A stretch of 64,000 nucleotides of DNA, taken from NCBI RefSeq assembly GCF_040549045.1, contig NZ_JBEWTB010000002.1, positions 186,001 to 250,000 on the forward strand. Direction: 5' to 3'. Positions 26,319-33,736 of this stretch are shown here, in pieces; within the stretch, counting starts at the first letter, position 1, and each line of letters begins with the position of its first letter. This DNA is from Endozoicomonas sp. NE40 (GTDB taxonomy: Bacteria > Pseudomonadota > Gammaproteobacteria > Pseudomonadales > Endozoicomonadaceae). Position numbers and translations under genes: made by a program. The notes below the pieces were generated by a model. That model was not told the DNA's origin. It was given only the letters and a program-made list of their open reading frames with translations, and made no database searches.

Positions 26319-26744
26319 TTGACCTGCGTCAGAAGTTCCTGCAATTACACTAAAGGCTGAAATAATAACCGGCCGGGCTGTAATTCATTGAAAAACAATA
26401 AAAAACATAAAATAACTTATTCAATTACCACCGTTGGTTCCAACACACCGCGAACCAACTCCTGCTTATGCCCTTGACATAAGTACTACAGGTTATAATC
26501 TGGTGTCATACCCAGACAGTTTAGGGTACAACTCACTAGAGCCCTGCTATGGTGCGTTATTGGATCTGTAGACAGACTCCTGTCTGGATACCGGTCAATT
26601 TAGTCCTGAGCAAAAGACTGCCAGGGTTATTTTAATAACACTCTGACTTACTGATGCCCCAGAACGACGTAATCCTGTTGACGTTCGATGTTTCTAAGGC
26701 AAATGGTCGAGTTAAAAAACGTCATTATTGGAGACCTTCTTACC
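26319..26744 (+). promoter_or_regulatory. Long leader and putative promoter of the RRM protein gene
   Basis: No gene fits this 426-bp gap. It contains an inverted repeat GTTGGTTC/GAACCAAC (26433-26440 and 26452-26459), then TTGACA (26474-26479) and TATAAT (26494-26499) only 14 nt apart, shorter than the usual 16-18. If that -10 is used, the mRNA leader is about 240 nt and includes a hairpin AGACAG/CTGTCT at 26570-26585. Long leaders are typical of cold-induced RNA-binding protein genes, which would fit, but that is inference. Confidence 0.45.
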
Positions 26745-27050
26745 ATGCAACAGAACAAACTGTTTGTAGGTAACCTGCCTTTTAGCGCGAATGAAAACGA
26801 CCTGCAGATTGCTTTCGAGCAATTTGGTGAAATTGATGAGATCCGTGTGATTATTGACCGCGAAACCGGTCGGTCCCGTGGTTTTGCTTTTGTCACATTT
26901 GCTGAAAAAGAATCCGCAGATTCAGCACTCAGCATGGACGGCAAAGAACTCAATGGCCGTAACATGCGGGTTAATTTTGCTACTGAAAGAAACGGTGGAC
27001 GCAGAAACAACAACCAGAGCCACAACAACAATCGCCGTTTCAATCAATAA
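26745..27050 (+). CDS. RRM domain RNA-binding protein
   Basis: A 101-residue protein with one RNA-recognition motif. RNP2 LFVGNL is at residues 6-11 and RNP1 RGFAFVTF at 45-52, so the aromatic RNA-stacking residues are present. The C-terminal tail is Asn/Arg-rich (RRNNNQSHNNNRRFNQ). This is the bacterial Rbp type, often cold-induced and acting on mRNA. The start is ATG 26745 with TTGGAG 9 nt upstream; a longer in-frame TTG start at 26688 is less likely. A terminator hairpin follows. Confidence 0.92.
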   Translation: MQQNKLFVGNLPFSANENDLQIAFEQFGEIDEIRVIIDRETGRSRGFAFVTFAEKESADSALSMDGKELNGRNMRVNFATERNGGRRNNNQSHNNNRRFNQ

Positions 27051-27077
27051 TAACCCGTTGCGGATTATTAAATTGAG

Positions 27078-27120
27078 GGAAGGTAGCCATGAATTACGGG
27101 CTATCTTCCTGCCTCTTTTT
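27078..27120 (+). terminator. Rho-independent terminator of the RRM protein gene
   Basis: GGAAGGTAGCC (27078-27088) pairs with GGCTATCTTCC (27099-27109) with one G-T pair, followed by CTCTTTTT. Its 3' half overlaps the 3' end of the convergent oxidoreductase gene. Confidence 0.75.
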
Positions 27121-28423
27121 CATCAGCATTTAACAGACTGATGACACGATTTTCCCGACGCGCCCGCTCTGCGGCAAAAACCATCTGATGACTCTCAAGG
27201 GTTTCATCAGGGCCGCTCAGAATATGTGAGGCATCATTACTGGCAACAGCAGCTATAAATGCCTTCATCACGGCTTGGTCACCGCCTGCATGCCCTCCAG
27301 CCGCAGAGCTGTCAACAAAGGCGTGAGTATCGTAAACCGTTTCCGTGCGGGAAAGAAAATCATACCTGTACAGCTTTCTGCCATCACCTTCAATCATGCC
27401 CCTGCTGCCAAACACACTGGTTTTACGGTTCGTCATGGGAGTGAAAGCGGTCATGGTAAATGAAGCAGTCATGCCGCCTTCAAACTGCATATTCACCACC
27501 TGATGATCCACAACATCGTTATCACAGGCGTAAACGCACCGGCCATAAGGACCGGTACGCAAAGCTTCAATAATCGTCTCGTAAGAAGGTTCTGGTGTCA
27601 GCACATCCCATGGCCACTGGTTAACAGAACCTTCAGTGAATAGTTTTTCCTGAGTATTTTCGCCACCGCGAGGCTGATAAACATTGCAAAGGTAAATATT
27701 CTGGGCCGAGTAGGGGCAGGTTTCGGAAAGTCTGCAATCCAGGCACCGGTCGCTGCTGCCTTCCGGTTTCTGTTCCTTGCGAAAATGACTTAGCCGTCCA
27801 AATGAAGAAATCTGCTGGCAGGGCTTACCGGCCAGGTATCTCAACCAGTCGAGGTCGTGGCAGGCCTTTGTCATCAGCATGGGAGCACTGGCTGCTTCAT
27901 TGGCCCAGTTCCCTCTGACAAAAGAATGTGCCTGGTGCCAATAGCCTACGGGCTCAAGGTGTTGAATAGAGCAGACATCCCCAATAACACCACTGTCTAA
28001 TAAGTTTTTCAGGCGCATGGTATAAACGGTATAGCGCAGAAGGTGACAGACACTTAACATGACCTTGTGGGTTTTAACCGCTTCAACAATCGCCCGGCAA
28101 CTGTCGGGGTCAGGTGCCATGGGTTTTTCCAGAAGCAAGTGATAACCCTTCTCAGCCAGTGCCACCGCCGGCTCTTTATGCATTTCATCCTGAGTGCAAA
28201 TACCAGCAGTGTCAGCCAGCTTTTCACACTCTGCCAGCGCCCGCCAGTCCCTATAAACCCGGTCCGGTCTGATATTATGCTGTTCTGCCAGATACGCCCG
28301 GTATTCTTCTCTTGGCTCCGCAACTGCCACAATTTTCAACTGTTCAGGATGGTCCAGGGCATAGCGGGCATAAGCTCTGCCGCGACTACCGGCACCAACG
28401 ATAACCATGGTGACAGGCTCCAT
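27101..28423 (-). CDS. Gfo/Idh/MocA family oxidoreductase
   Basis: A 440-residue NAD(P)-dependent oxidoreductase. The N-terminal Rossmann motif is VIVGAGSRGRAYARYAL, and LLLEKPMAPD contains the EKP lysine typical of the family. TKACHDLDWLRYLAG carries the catalytic-region His/Asp. An unusual Cys-rich insert (CLDCRLSETCPY near residue 235) is shared with a subset of family members. The substrate is probably a sugar or cyclitol derivative but cannot be named. GGAGAG lies 7 nt before the ATG. It is a single gene without a sugar operon around it. Confidence 0.87.
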   Translation of the reverse strand: MEPVTMVIVGAGSRGRAYARYALDHPEQLKIVAVAEPREEYRAYLAEQHNIRPDRVYRDWRALAECEKLADTAGICTQDEMHKEPAVALAEKGYHLLLEKPMAPDPDSCRAIVEAVKTHKVMLSVCHLLRYTVYTMRLKNLLDSGVIGDVCSIQHLEPVGYWHQAHSFVRGNWANEAASAPMLMTKACHDLDWLRYLAGKPCQQISSFGRLSHFRKEQKPEGSSDRCLDCRLSETCPYSAQNIYLCNVYQPRGGENTQEKLFTEGSVNQWPWDVLTPEPSYETIIEALRTGPYGRCVYACDNDVVDHQVVNMQFEGGMTASFTMTAFTPMTNRKTSVFGSRGMIEGDGRKLYRYDFLSRTETVYDTHAFVDSSAAGGHAGGDQAVMKAFIAAVASNDASHILSGPDETLESHQMVFAAERARRENRVISLLNADEKEAGR

Positions 28424-28512
28424 TTGAACTCTCCATTGTTCAATCTACTTATACTGTCGACTCATCAGATCCTCGACATAAGCCGTTGACCGTTTGGTTT
28501 TCAAAAGAGCCC

Positions 28513-28548
28513 AAAAAAAACGCCATACTCATTCATCTGAACATGGCG
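28513..28548 (-). terminator. Rho-independent terminator after the ComEA-like gene
   Basis: On the minus strand CGCCAT and ATGGCG (28543-28548 and 28521-28526) form the stem, followed by a run of eight T residues (28520-28513). Confidence 0.75.
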
Positions 28549-28572
28549 CCTGATATTGAATCACGATTTTAT

Positions 28573-28854
28573 TTAATCAAATACAATTTTATCTTTATTT
28601 TTTTCTAATAATACCGAGCCTATGTATTTCACCTTATCGAGATCTTCCATTGAATGGAATGCCCCATGAGATTCACGATGATTAACAATTTCCCGGGCTA
28701 TTTTCGGACCCACACCAACCAGCGATTCATTAAGCTGTTGAACCGTTGCCTGGTTAACATTAATTTTCTCGAATTTAACCGACTGTTCAGCAAAAGCAGG
28801 AATTGAAAAGGAAAGAAACAGTGAAGTAAGAAATGCAATTATTGTCTTCCTCAT
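28573..28854 (-). CDS. ComEA-like helix-hairpin-helix protein, exported
   Basis: A 93-residue protein: a signal peptide (MRKTIIAFLTSLFLSFSIPAFA) plus one ComEA-type helix-hairpin-helix domain. The core INVNQATVQQLNESLVGVGPKIAREIVNHRESHGAF is split by the GVGP hairpin. ComEA proteins bind incoming DNA in the periplasm during natural transformation; short single-domain versions like this occur widely in gammaproteobacteria (the YbaV/ComEA group). No other competence genes are in the window. Confidence 0.87.
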   Translation of the reverse strand: MRKTIIAFLTSLFLSFSIPAFAEQSVKFEKINVNQATVQQLNESLVGVGPKIAREIVNHRESHGAFHSMEDLDKVKYIGSVLLEKNKDKIVFD

Positions 28855-28946
28855 GGCGATACTCCTTTGATGCCTGGAAAAGAAACGAACTCATAAGCAA
28901 GTTCTTACTTAAAGGTTTAGATTAATTTAATCGACAGTGCAAAGCT

Positions 28947-30125
28947 TCACTCTCCTTCAATTCCCTGCACTGGTGCAATAGCTCCCCACGAATGACAACC
29001 CGGACACATCCAGTGCATTTCCTTTCCGGAAAAACCGCAGGAATTACATTGATAAACCGGCTTCAGTTCGAGCATTTTATCCGTCATCTCTTTCAGCAGA
29101 CGAATACTCTGCAGACTCCCGACAGCAGGATTTCTCAGTTGCAGAGTCATAAGGGCATTCAAACCTTTCAGAGAAGGATTTTTACCCAGCTGATCGGTCA
29201 GAAACCTTAATGCCTGTTCATCTCCCCGGTCACTGGCCAGAACTTTTGTCATGGCAAGGATGACTGCCCCACCTGGTCTCTCACTGAGACAGCGTCCAAG
29301 AAAAGCAGTAAAGCCGCGAACATTACCCAGCCGGTTATAAGCCTGCTCTAATAACTCCAGAGTCAGCGGAACATACTGGCTATTCTGCAGCGCAACTTTT
29401 TCGAGCGCTTTTATACAATCCCGGTAACGACCATCATCGAACTCCATCCGTGCCAACAGCAACGAAGCCCTGACACAGTTTTTATCCCGTGTGAACGCCT
29501 GACGGATGGCCTTTCTGGCAGACATCCGGTCGTTGCGATCCAGACAGATCTGCGCGCCCTCACAGTAAAAATGTGCCAGCACCACAGCATACTTATCGCC
29601 ACCGGTTTTCCGCAACTCTTCACCCACGGCAACAGCCTTAGACCACTCCCGTTCCTGCTCATAGATTTTGAGTAACTGCTGCAAAGCCTCAGGCCGATAC
29701 TCATGATTATTTTTGGCCACGTCAGCCAGCATGGCTTCGGCCCGATCCAGCAAGCCGGCCTGCATAAAATCTTTTGCCAGCTCCAACTGAACCCGAAGGG
29801 ATTGCGAAGAGGTAAGGCTTGGTCTGGCAAGAAGATCCTGATGCACACGAATGGACTTTTCTACTTCACCGCGCCGGGCAAACAGACTACCCAGTGCCAG
29901 ATAAGTATCAACCGTGTCGTTATTCAGATCCAGCGCTTTGATAAACGTTTCAATCGCCTCATCCGTCTGTTCATTCAACAGATAATTCAGTCCAACAAAA
30001 TATTCTTTGGAAAGAGGCTGGCCGGATGACTGGGATTGATTCTTTTTCCGAAGATCCCTTCGACCCAACAGATAACCTGCCAGCATGGCTACTACAATAA
30101 GAGCCAGCAGTGCAACATCAGGCAT
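28947..30125 (-). CDS. lapB: Lipopolysaccharide assembly protein LapB (YciM)
   Basis: An inner-membrane protein with its soluble part in the cytoplasm. It coordinates LPS synthesis and, in E. coli, targets LpxC for FtsH degradation. Of 392 residues, an N-terminal helix (ALLALIVVAMLAGYLLG) is followed by a string of TPR repeats (about 45-340) and a C-terminal rubredoxin-like zinc knuckle with CNSCGFSG and CPGCHSWG. The start overlaps the lapA stop, so the two are translationally coupled. Confidence 0.96.
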   Translation of the reverse strand: MPDVALLALIVVAMLAGYLLGRRDLRKKNQSQSSGQPLSKEYFVGLNYLLNEQTDEAIETFIKALDLNNDTVDTYLALGSLFARRGEVEKSIRVHQDLLARPSLTSSQSLRVQLELAKDFMQAGLLDRAEAMLADVAKNNHEYRPEALQQLLKIYEQEREWSKAVAVGEELRKTGGDKYAVVLAHFYCEGAQICLDRNDRMSARKAIRQAFTRDKNCVRASLLLARMEFDDGRYRDCIKALEKVALQNSQYVPLTLELLEQAYNRLGNVRGFTAFLGRCLSERPGGAVILAMTKVLASDRGDEQALRFLTDQLGKNPSLKGLNALMTLQLRNPAVGSLQSIRLLKEMTDKMLELKPVYQCNSCGFSGKEMHWMCPGCHSWGAIAPVQGIEGE

Positions 30126-30445
30126 TAACTCAGTCCCTTGAGGGCATTCGCTCTCAGCTTCTGCAACTCTGCATCCCGGCGTCCCAGTTTGCGCTGGAAG
30201 CTGGCATTCGCCAGGCGCAGCCTTCCAATCGCGACCATTGATGCCAGCAGACCACAGACTCCACCAACAATGAATGCAGCAATGACGGCTGTTGAAGCCT
30301 TAAGTTCGGGCAGCTGCATACCAGCCAGTTGAAAATCAACCAGCTGCGGATTACTAATCACAAAGTTGACCAGTATGACCAACATAATAATCAGCAGAAA
30401 TAATACCAGTAAGCGCTTCAGCCAAGCTCCAAGCACTGAAACCAT
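30125..30445 (-). CDS. lapA: Lipopolysaccharide assembly protein LapA (YciS)
   Basis: A small inner-membrane protein with two helices (LLVLFLLIIMLVILVNFVI and the ASTAVIAAFIVGGVCGLL segment) joined by a short loop and ending in a charged coiled coil, as in E. coli LapA. The start is placed at Met 30445 (106 residues), matching family length; an upstream in-frame start at 30505 would add 20 residues. It is paired with lapB and follows ihfB on the same strand. Confidence 0.88.
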   Translation of the reverse strand: MVSVLGAWLKRLLVLFLLIIMLVILVNFVISNPQLVDFQLAGMQLPELKASTAVIAAFIVGGVCGLLASMVAIGRLRLANASFQRKLGRRDAELQKLRANALKGLS

Positions 30446-30521
30446 AGTAACAACAAACTCCAGATTAAGTGACCAGTAACGGATGAACCAGTTTACTCCG
30501 GTCATACCGGTGAAAAAACGA

Positions 30522-30812
30522 TTAAACGGAATTATTCACCCTGTCACGCATTTCCTTGCCAGGCTTGAAGTGCGGGACATATTTTCCTGCCAGAGAAACC
30601 GACTCTCCGGTTTTTGGATTTCTGCCAATTCTCGGCGCTCGATAATGAAGTGAAAAGCTGCCAAAACCACGTATTTCAACGCGTTCTCCGTTGGCCAGCG
30701 ACTGTGACATTTGTTCTATTATTGCCTTGATGGCCAGCTCGACATCTTTTACAGCCAACTGCTGTTGCTGTTCTGCAAGCTGCTCAATCAATTCAGACCG
30801 GGTTATTGCCAT
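30522..30812 (-). CDS. ihfB: Integration host factor subunit beta
   Basis: The DNA-bending partner of IHF-alpha. The 96 residues match the family, with the DNA-intercalating proline and arm motif in PRIGRNPKTGESVSLAGKYVP and the initial SELIEQLAEQQQQL helix. AAGGA lies before the ATG. It sits between rpsA and lapA, the conserved order. rpsA ends in its own terminator 130 bp upstream, so ihfB probably has its own promoter there. Confidence 0.97.
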   Translation of the reverse strand: MAITRSELIEQLAEQQQQLAVKDVELAIKAIIEQMSQSLANGERVEIRGFGSFSLHYRAPRIGRNPKTGESVSLAGKYVPHFKPGKEMRDRVNNSV

Positions 30813-30906
30813 GGTTCCTTTCCCCTGCCACTCCCTGATGGTATCCAGTACAGACGATTCCTACCCTAGCTAACCCAAATCAAGAAATCAAGCAAGCTAT
30901 TGATAA

Positions 30907-30942
30907 GCCTGCTGAAAATCATGCCCTGCATTTTCAGCAGGC
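30907..30942. repeat. Perfect 13-bp inverted repeat between rpsA terminator and ihfB
   Basis: GCCTGCTGAAAAT and ATTTTCAGCAGGC are perfectly complementary around a 10-nt loop, directly after the rpsA terminator in the direction of transcription. It may be a second terminator or an operator for ihfB. Confidence 0.6.
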
Positions 30943-30943
30943 G

Positions 30944-30976
30944 AAAAAAAACCGCAGAATTTCTCCTGCGGTTTTT
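30944..30976 (-). terminator. Rho-independent terminator of rpsA
   Basis: A CCGCAG/CTGCGG stem flanked by A- and T-runs (TTTTTTT on the minus strand), 36 bp after the rpsA stop. Confidence 0.85.
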
Positions 30977-31011
30977 CAAGCTTTATGGCTTAACAGTCAG
31001 ATCATTTGATC

Positions 31012-32688
31012 TTACTTGTTTTCCATCTGAGCTTTGATCAGGTCACCGATAGTGGTAGGACCGGAAGCTTCAGGAGCAGTGCTGCGCAGCTCCTTGATAG
31101 CCGCTTTATCTTCAGCTTCGTCCTTCGCTTTGATGGACAGGCTGATGTTACGGTTCTTACGATCGATGCTGATAATGCGAGCTTCTACTTCTTCGCCTTC
31201 CTTCAGAACGTTAGTCGCGTCTTCTACGCGGTCACGGCTGATTTCAGAAGCTTTCAGAGTAGCCAGTACGTCTTCGGCCAGTTCAACGGTAGCAGCCTTA
31301 GCGGTTACTTCCTTGATAACACCCTTAACGATAGAGCCCTTCTCGTTCAGACCAGCGAAGGCATTGAACGGATCTTCAGACAGCTGCTTGATACCCAGGG
31401 AGATACGCTCACGCTCAGCGTCGATAGCCAGGATAACAGCTTCAACTTCGTCACCCTTACGGTACTGACGAACAGCTTCTTCACCAGCTTCGTTCCAGGA
31501 GATGTCAGACAGGTGAACCAGGCCGTCGATACCACCGTCCAGACCGATGAAGATACCGAAGTCAGTGATAGACTTGATCTTACCAGCCAGCTTGTCGCCC
31601 TTGTTAAAGGAACCGGAGAAGTCTTCCCATGGGTTGGTCTTGCACTGCTTGATACCCAGGGAGATACGACGACGCTCTTCGTCGATGTCCAGAACCTGAA
31701 CTTCAACTTCGTCACCCAGAGCAACCACTTTGGATGGGTGGATGTTCTTGTTGGTCCAGTCCATTTCGGAAACGTGTACCAGACCTTCAACACCTTCTTC
31801 CAGCTCAACGAAGCAGCCGTAGTCAGTCAGGTTGGTTACGCGACCGGAAGCACGGGTGCCTTCTGGGAAGCGGTTAGTGATAGCTACCCATGGATCTTCA
31901 CCCAGCTGCTTCAGACCCAGAGATACGCGGTTGCGCTCACGGTCGAACTTCAGAACCTTAACGTTGATCTCGTCACCAACATTAACGATTTCGCTAGGAT
32001 GCTTGATGCGCTTCCAGGCCATGTCAGTGATGTGCAGCAGGCCGTCAACACCACCCAGATCTACGAACGCGCCGTAGTCGGTCAGGTTCTTAACGATACC
32101 TTTAACTTCCAGACCTTCCTGCAGAGTACCCAGCAGTTCTTCACGCTCAGCGCTGTTTTCAGCTTCCAGTACGGAACGACGGGAAACAACAACGTTGTTA
32201 CGCTTCTGATCCAGCTTGATTACCTTGAATTCCAGCTCTTTGCCTTCCAGGTGAGCAGTGTCACGTACTGGACGAACGTCAACCAGAGAACCAGGCAGGA
32301 ACGCACGGATAGTGTTAACGTCAACAGTGAAGCCGCCTTTGACTTTACCGGAGATAACACCTTTAACAATTTCTTCAGCTTCGAAGGCTTTTTCCAGCTC
32401 GCCCCAAGCTTCCATACGCTTGGCTTTTTCACGAGACAGACGAGTTTCACCGAAACCATCTTCAACAGCGTCCAGAGCAACCTGAACTTCATCGCCAACA
32501 GCGATGGTCAGTTCGCCCTGTTCGTTCAGGAACTGAGCTTTAGGGATAACGCCTTCAGACTTCAGACCAGCGTGTACAGTCACCCAGTCGTTGTCGATAT
32601 CGATTACCTGGCCGCTAACAATAGCGCCCGGCTTCATTTCGATTTCTTGCAGGCTTTCTTCAAACAGATCAGCAAAGCTTTCGCTCAT
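31012..32688 (-). CDS. rpsA: 30S ribosomal protein S1
   Basis: Binds mRNA leaders on the 30S subunit and allows initiation on structured or weakly SD-marked messages. The start is ATG 32688 (MSESFADLFEESLQEIEMKPG) with AGGA upstream, giving 558 residues, practically the E. coli length. Six S1/OB repeats are visible through recurring G-x-V-x-x-x-x-x-Y/F-G-x-F-V-D/E-L patterns (for example LTDYGAFVDLGGVDGLLHITDMAW). It is downstream of cmk as in most gammaproteobacteria. The 250-bp leader may hold its autoregulatory site. Confidence 0.98.
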   Translation of the reverse strand: MSESFADLFEESLQEIEMKPGAIVSGQVIDIDNDWVTVHAGLKSEGVIPKAQFLNEQGELTIAVGDEVQVALDAVEDGFGETRLSREKAKRMEAWGELEKAFEAEEIVKGVISGKVKGGFTVDVNTIRAFLPGSLVDVRPVRDTAHLEGKELEFKVIKLDQKRNNVVVSRRSVLEAENSAEREELLGTLQEGLEVKGIVKNLTDYGAFVDLGGVDGLLHITDMAWKRIKHPSEIVNVGDEINVKVLKFDRERNRVSLGLKQLGEDPWVAITNRFPEGTRASGRVTNLTDYGCFVELEEGVEGLVHVSEMDWTNKNIHPSKVVALGDEVEVQVLDIDEERRRISLGIKQCKTNPWEDFSGSFNKGDKLAGKIKSITDFGIFIGLDGGIDGLVHLSDISWNEAGEEAVRQYRKGDEVEAVILAIDAERERISLGIKQLSEDPFNAFAGLNEKGSIVKGVIKEVTAKAATVELAEDVLATLKASEISRDRVEDATNVLKEGEEVEARIISIDRKNRNISLSIKAKDEAEDKAAIKELRSTAPEASGPTTIGDLIKAQMENK

Positions 32689-32880
32689 GGTCATTCCTAT
32701 CAATTCGACAGTGCAGTCAGAGCACCCTGGTACCAGGATGTTGTTCTACCTGCCGGCCACACCGCCAGTCAGTGTGGGTTAGTTTCATTCAGTCCGGAGC
32801 TGGAAACACTGGCATTCAGCCAATTCCGGACTCTTTGGGGTTAATACAGACAACAACCGGTCGTCTGTATTTGAAAAGTA

Positions 32881-32911
32881 ACAGGCTGTCTGACATTGTC
32901 AGACAGCCTGT
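32881..32911 (-). terminator. 14-bp perfect hairpin between cmk and rpsA
   Basis: ACAGGCTGTCTGAC and its complement around loop ATT. On the minus strand it is followed by TACTTTTC, so it is probably a terminator or attenuator downstream of cmk. Confidence 0.65.
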
Positions 32912-32956
32912 CGTTATTATCTAATGCCTGATTAAGAGCTGACTGACAGCAAAGCG

Positions 32957-33736
32957 TCAGATAAGACCTTTCTGTCGCATACCATCCAGAATGCGGCTAA
33001 ACACTTCCTGAATCGTCAGGCGGGTGCTGTCCAGTTGCAGAGCGTCTTCAGCCGGTTTGAGCGGAGCCACCTTACGGTTCATATCCCGTTCATCCCGTGC
33101 CTGAATGTCAGCTAAAAGCTGATCAAAACTAGCATCAATCCCTTTCAGTTGCAACTGATTTCGTCGGCGCTTTGCCCGTTCTTCTGCACTGGCCGTCAGG
33201 TAAACCTTGAAGTCCGCGGCAGGGAACACCACTGTTCCCATATCACGACCATCAGCTACCAATCCCGCTCCGTGAGCAAAGTCACGCTGACGCTTCAGCA
33301 GCGCAGCACGAACTTTTGGCAGAGCCGCCACTTTTGACGCTTTGGCTCCCACCTCTTCCGTTCGCAGGTTGGCACCTACGGTTTCACCTTCGAGGATAAT
33401 GGTCATCCCTTCCCCATCCTGCCCCGGCTCAAACTGGACATCAAGATGACCAGCCAGCACTTCCAGGGAAGACTCGTCAGCAAAATCCACACCATGGTTT
33501 ATTGCCGCCAGCGCTGTCAGTCGGTACAGAGCGCCACTGTCCAGCAGGTGCCAGCCCAGCTCCTTGGCGAGCAGAGCTGCGACCGTACCTTTACCTGAAC
33601 CGCTGGGACCGTCAATGGTCACCACGGGTGCATTCGCTTTGTATACTGCTCTATCATCAGCATTACGGCCAGCGTTACGGTCAGAGTTCTGATCAGAAGC
33701 CTGTACGCCCAGTCCAGGGTTTTCAGAGTTACTCAC
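32957..33736 (-). CDS. cmk: Cytidylate kinase
   Basis: Phosphorylates CMP and dCMP with ATP. Walker A GPSGSGKGT is at residues 43-51, followed by the substrate motif DSGALYR and GRDMGTVVFPAADFKVYLTAS. The protein is 259 residues, longer than E. coli Cmk (227), because of a hydrophilic N-terminal extension of about 35 residues (MSNSENPGLGVQASDQNSD). The extension overlaps the aroA stop by 4 bp (ATGA), which supports this start and coupled translation. The role of the extension is unknown. Confidence 0.95.
   Translation of the reverse strand: MSNSENPGLGVQASDQNSDRNAGRNADDRAVYKANAPVVTIDGPSGSGKGTVAALLAKELGWHLLDSGALYRLTALAAINHGVDFADESSLEVLAGHLDVQFEPGQDGEGMTIILEGETVGANLRTEEVGAKASKVAALPKVRAALLKRQRDFAHGAGLVADGRDMGTVVFPAADFKVYLTASAEERAKRRRNQLQLKGIDASFDQLLADIQARDERDMNRKVAPLKPAEDALQLDSTRLTIQEVFSRILDGMRQKGLI

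Noticed and set aside
31006..32844. 612-codon plus-strand open frame
   Set aside because: It lies entirely opposite rpsA, is Phe/Gln/Thr-rich with no domain, and reflects the codon use of the highly expressed S1 gene.
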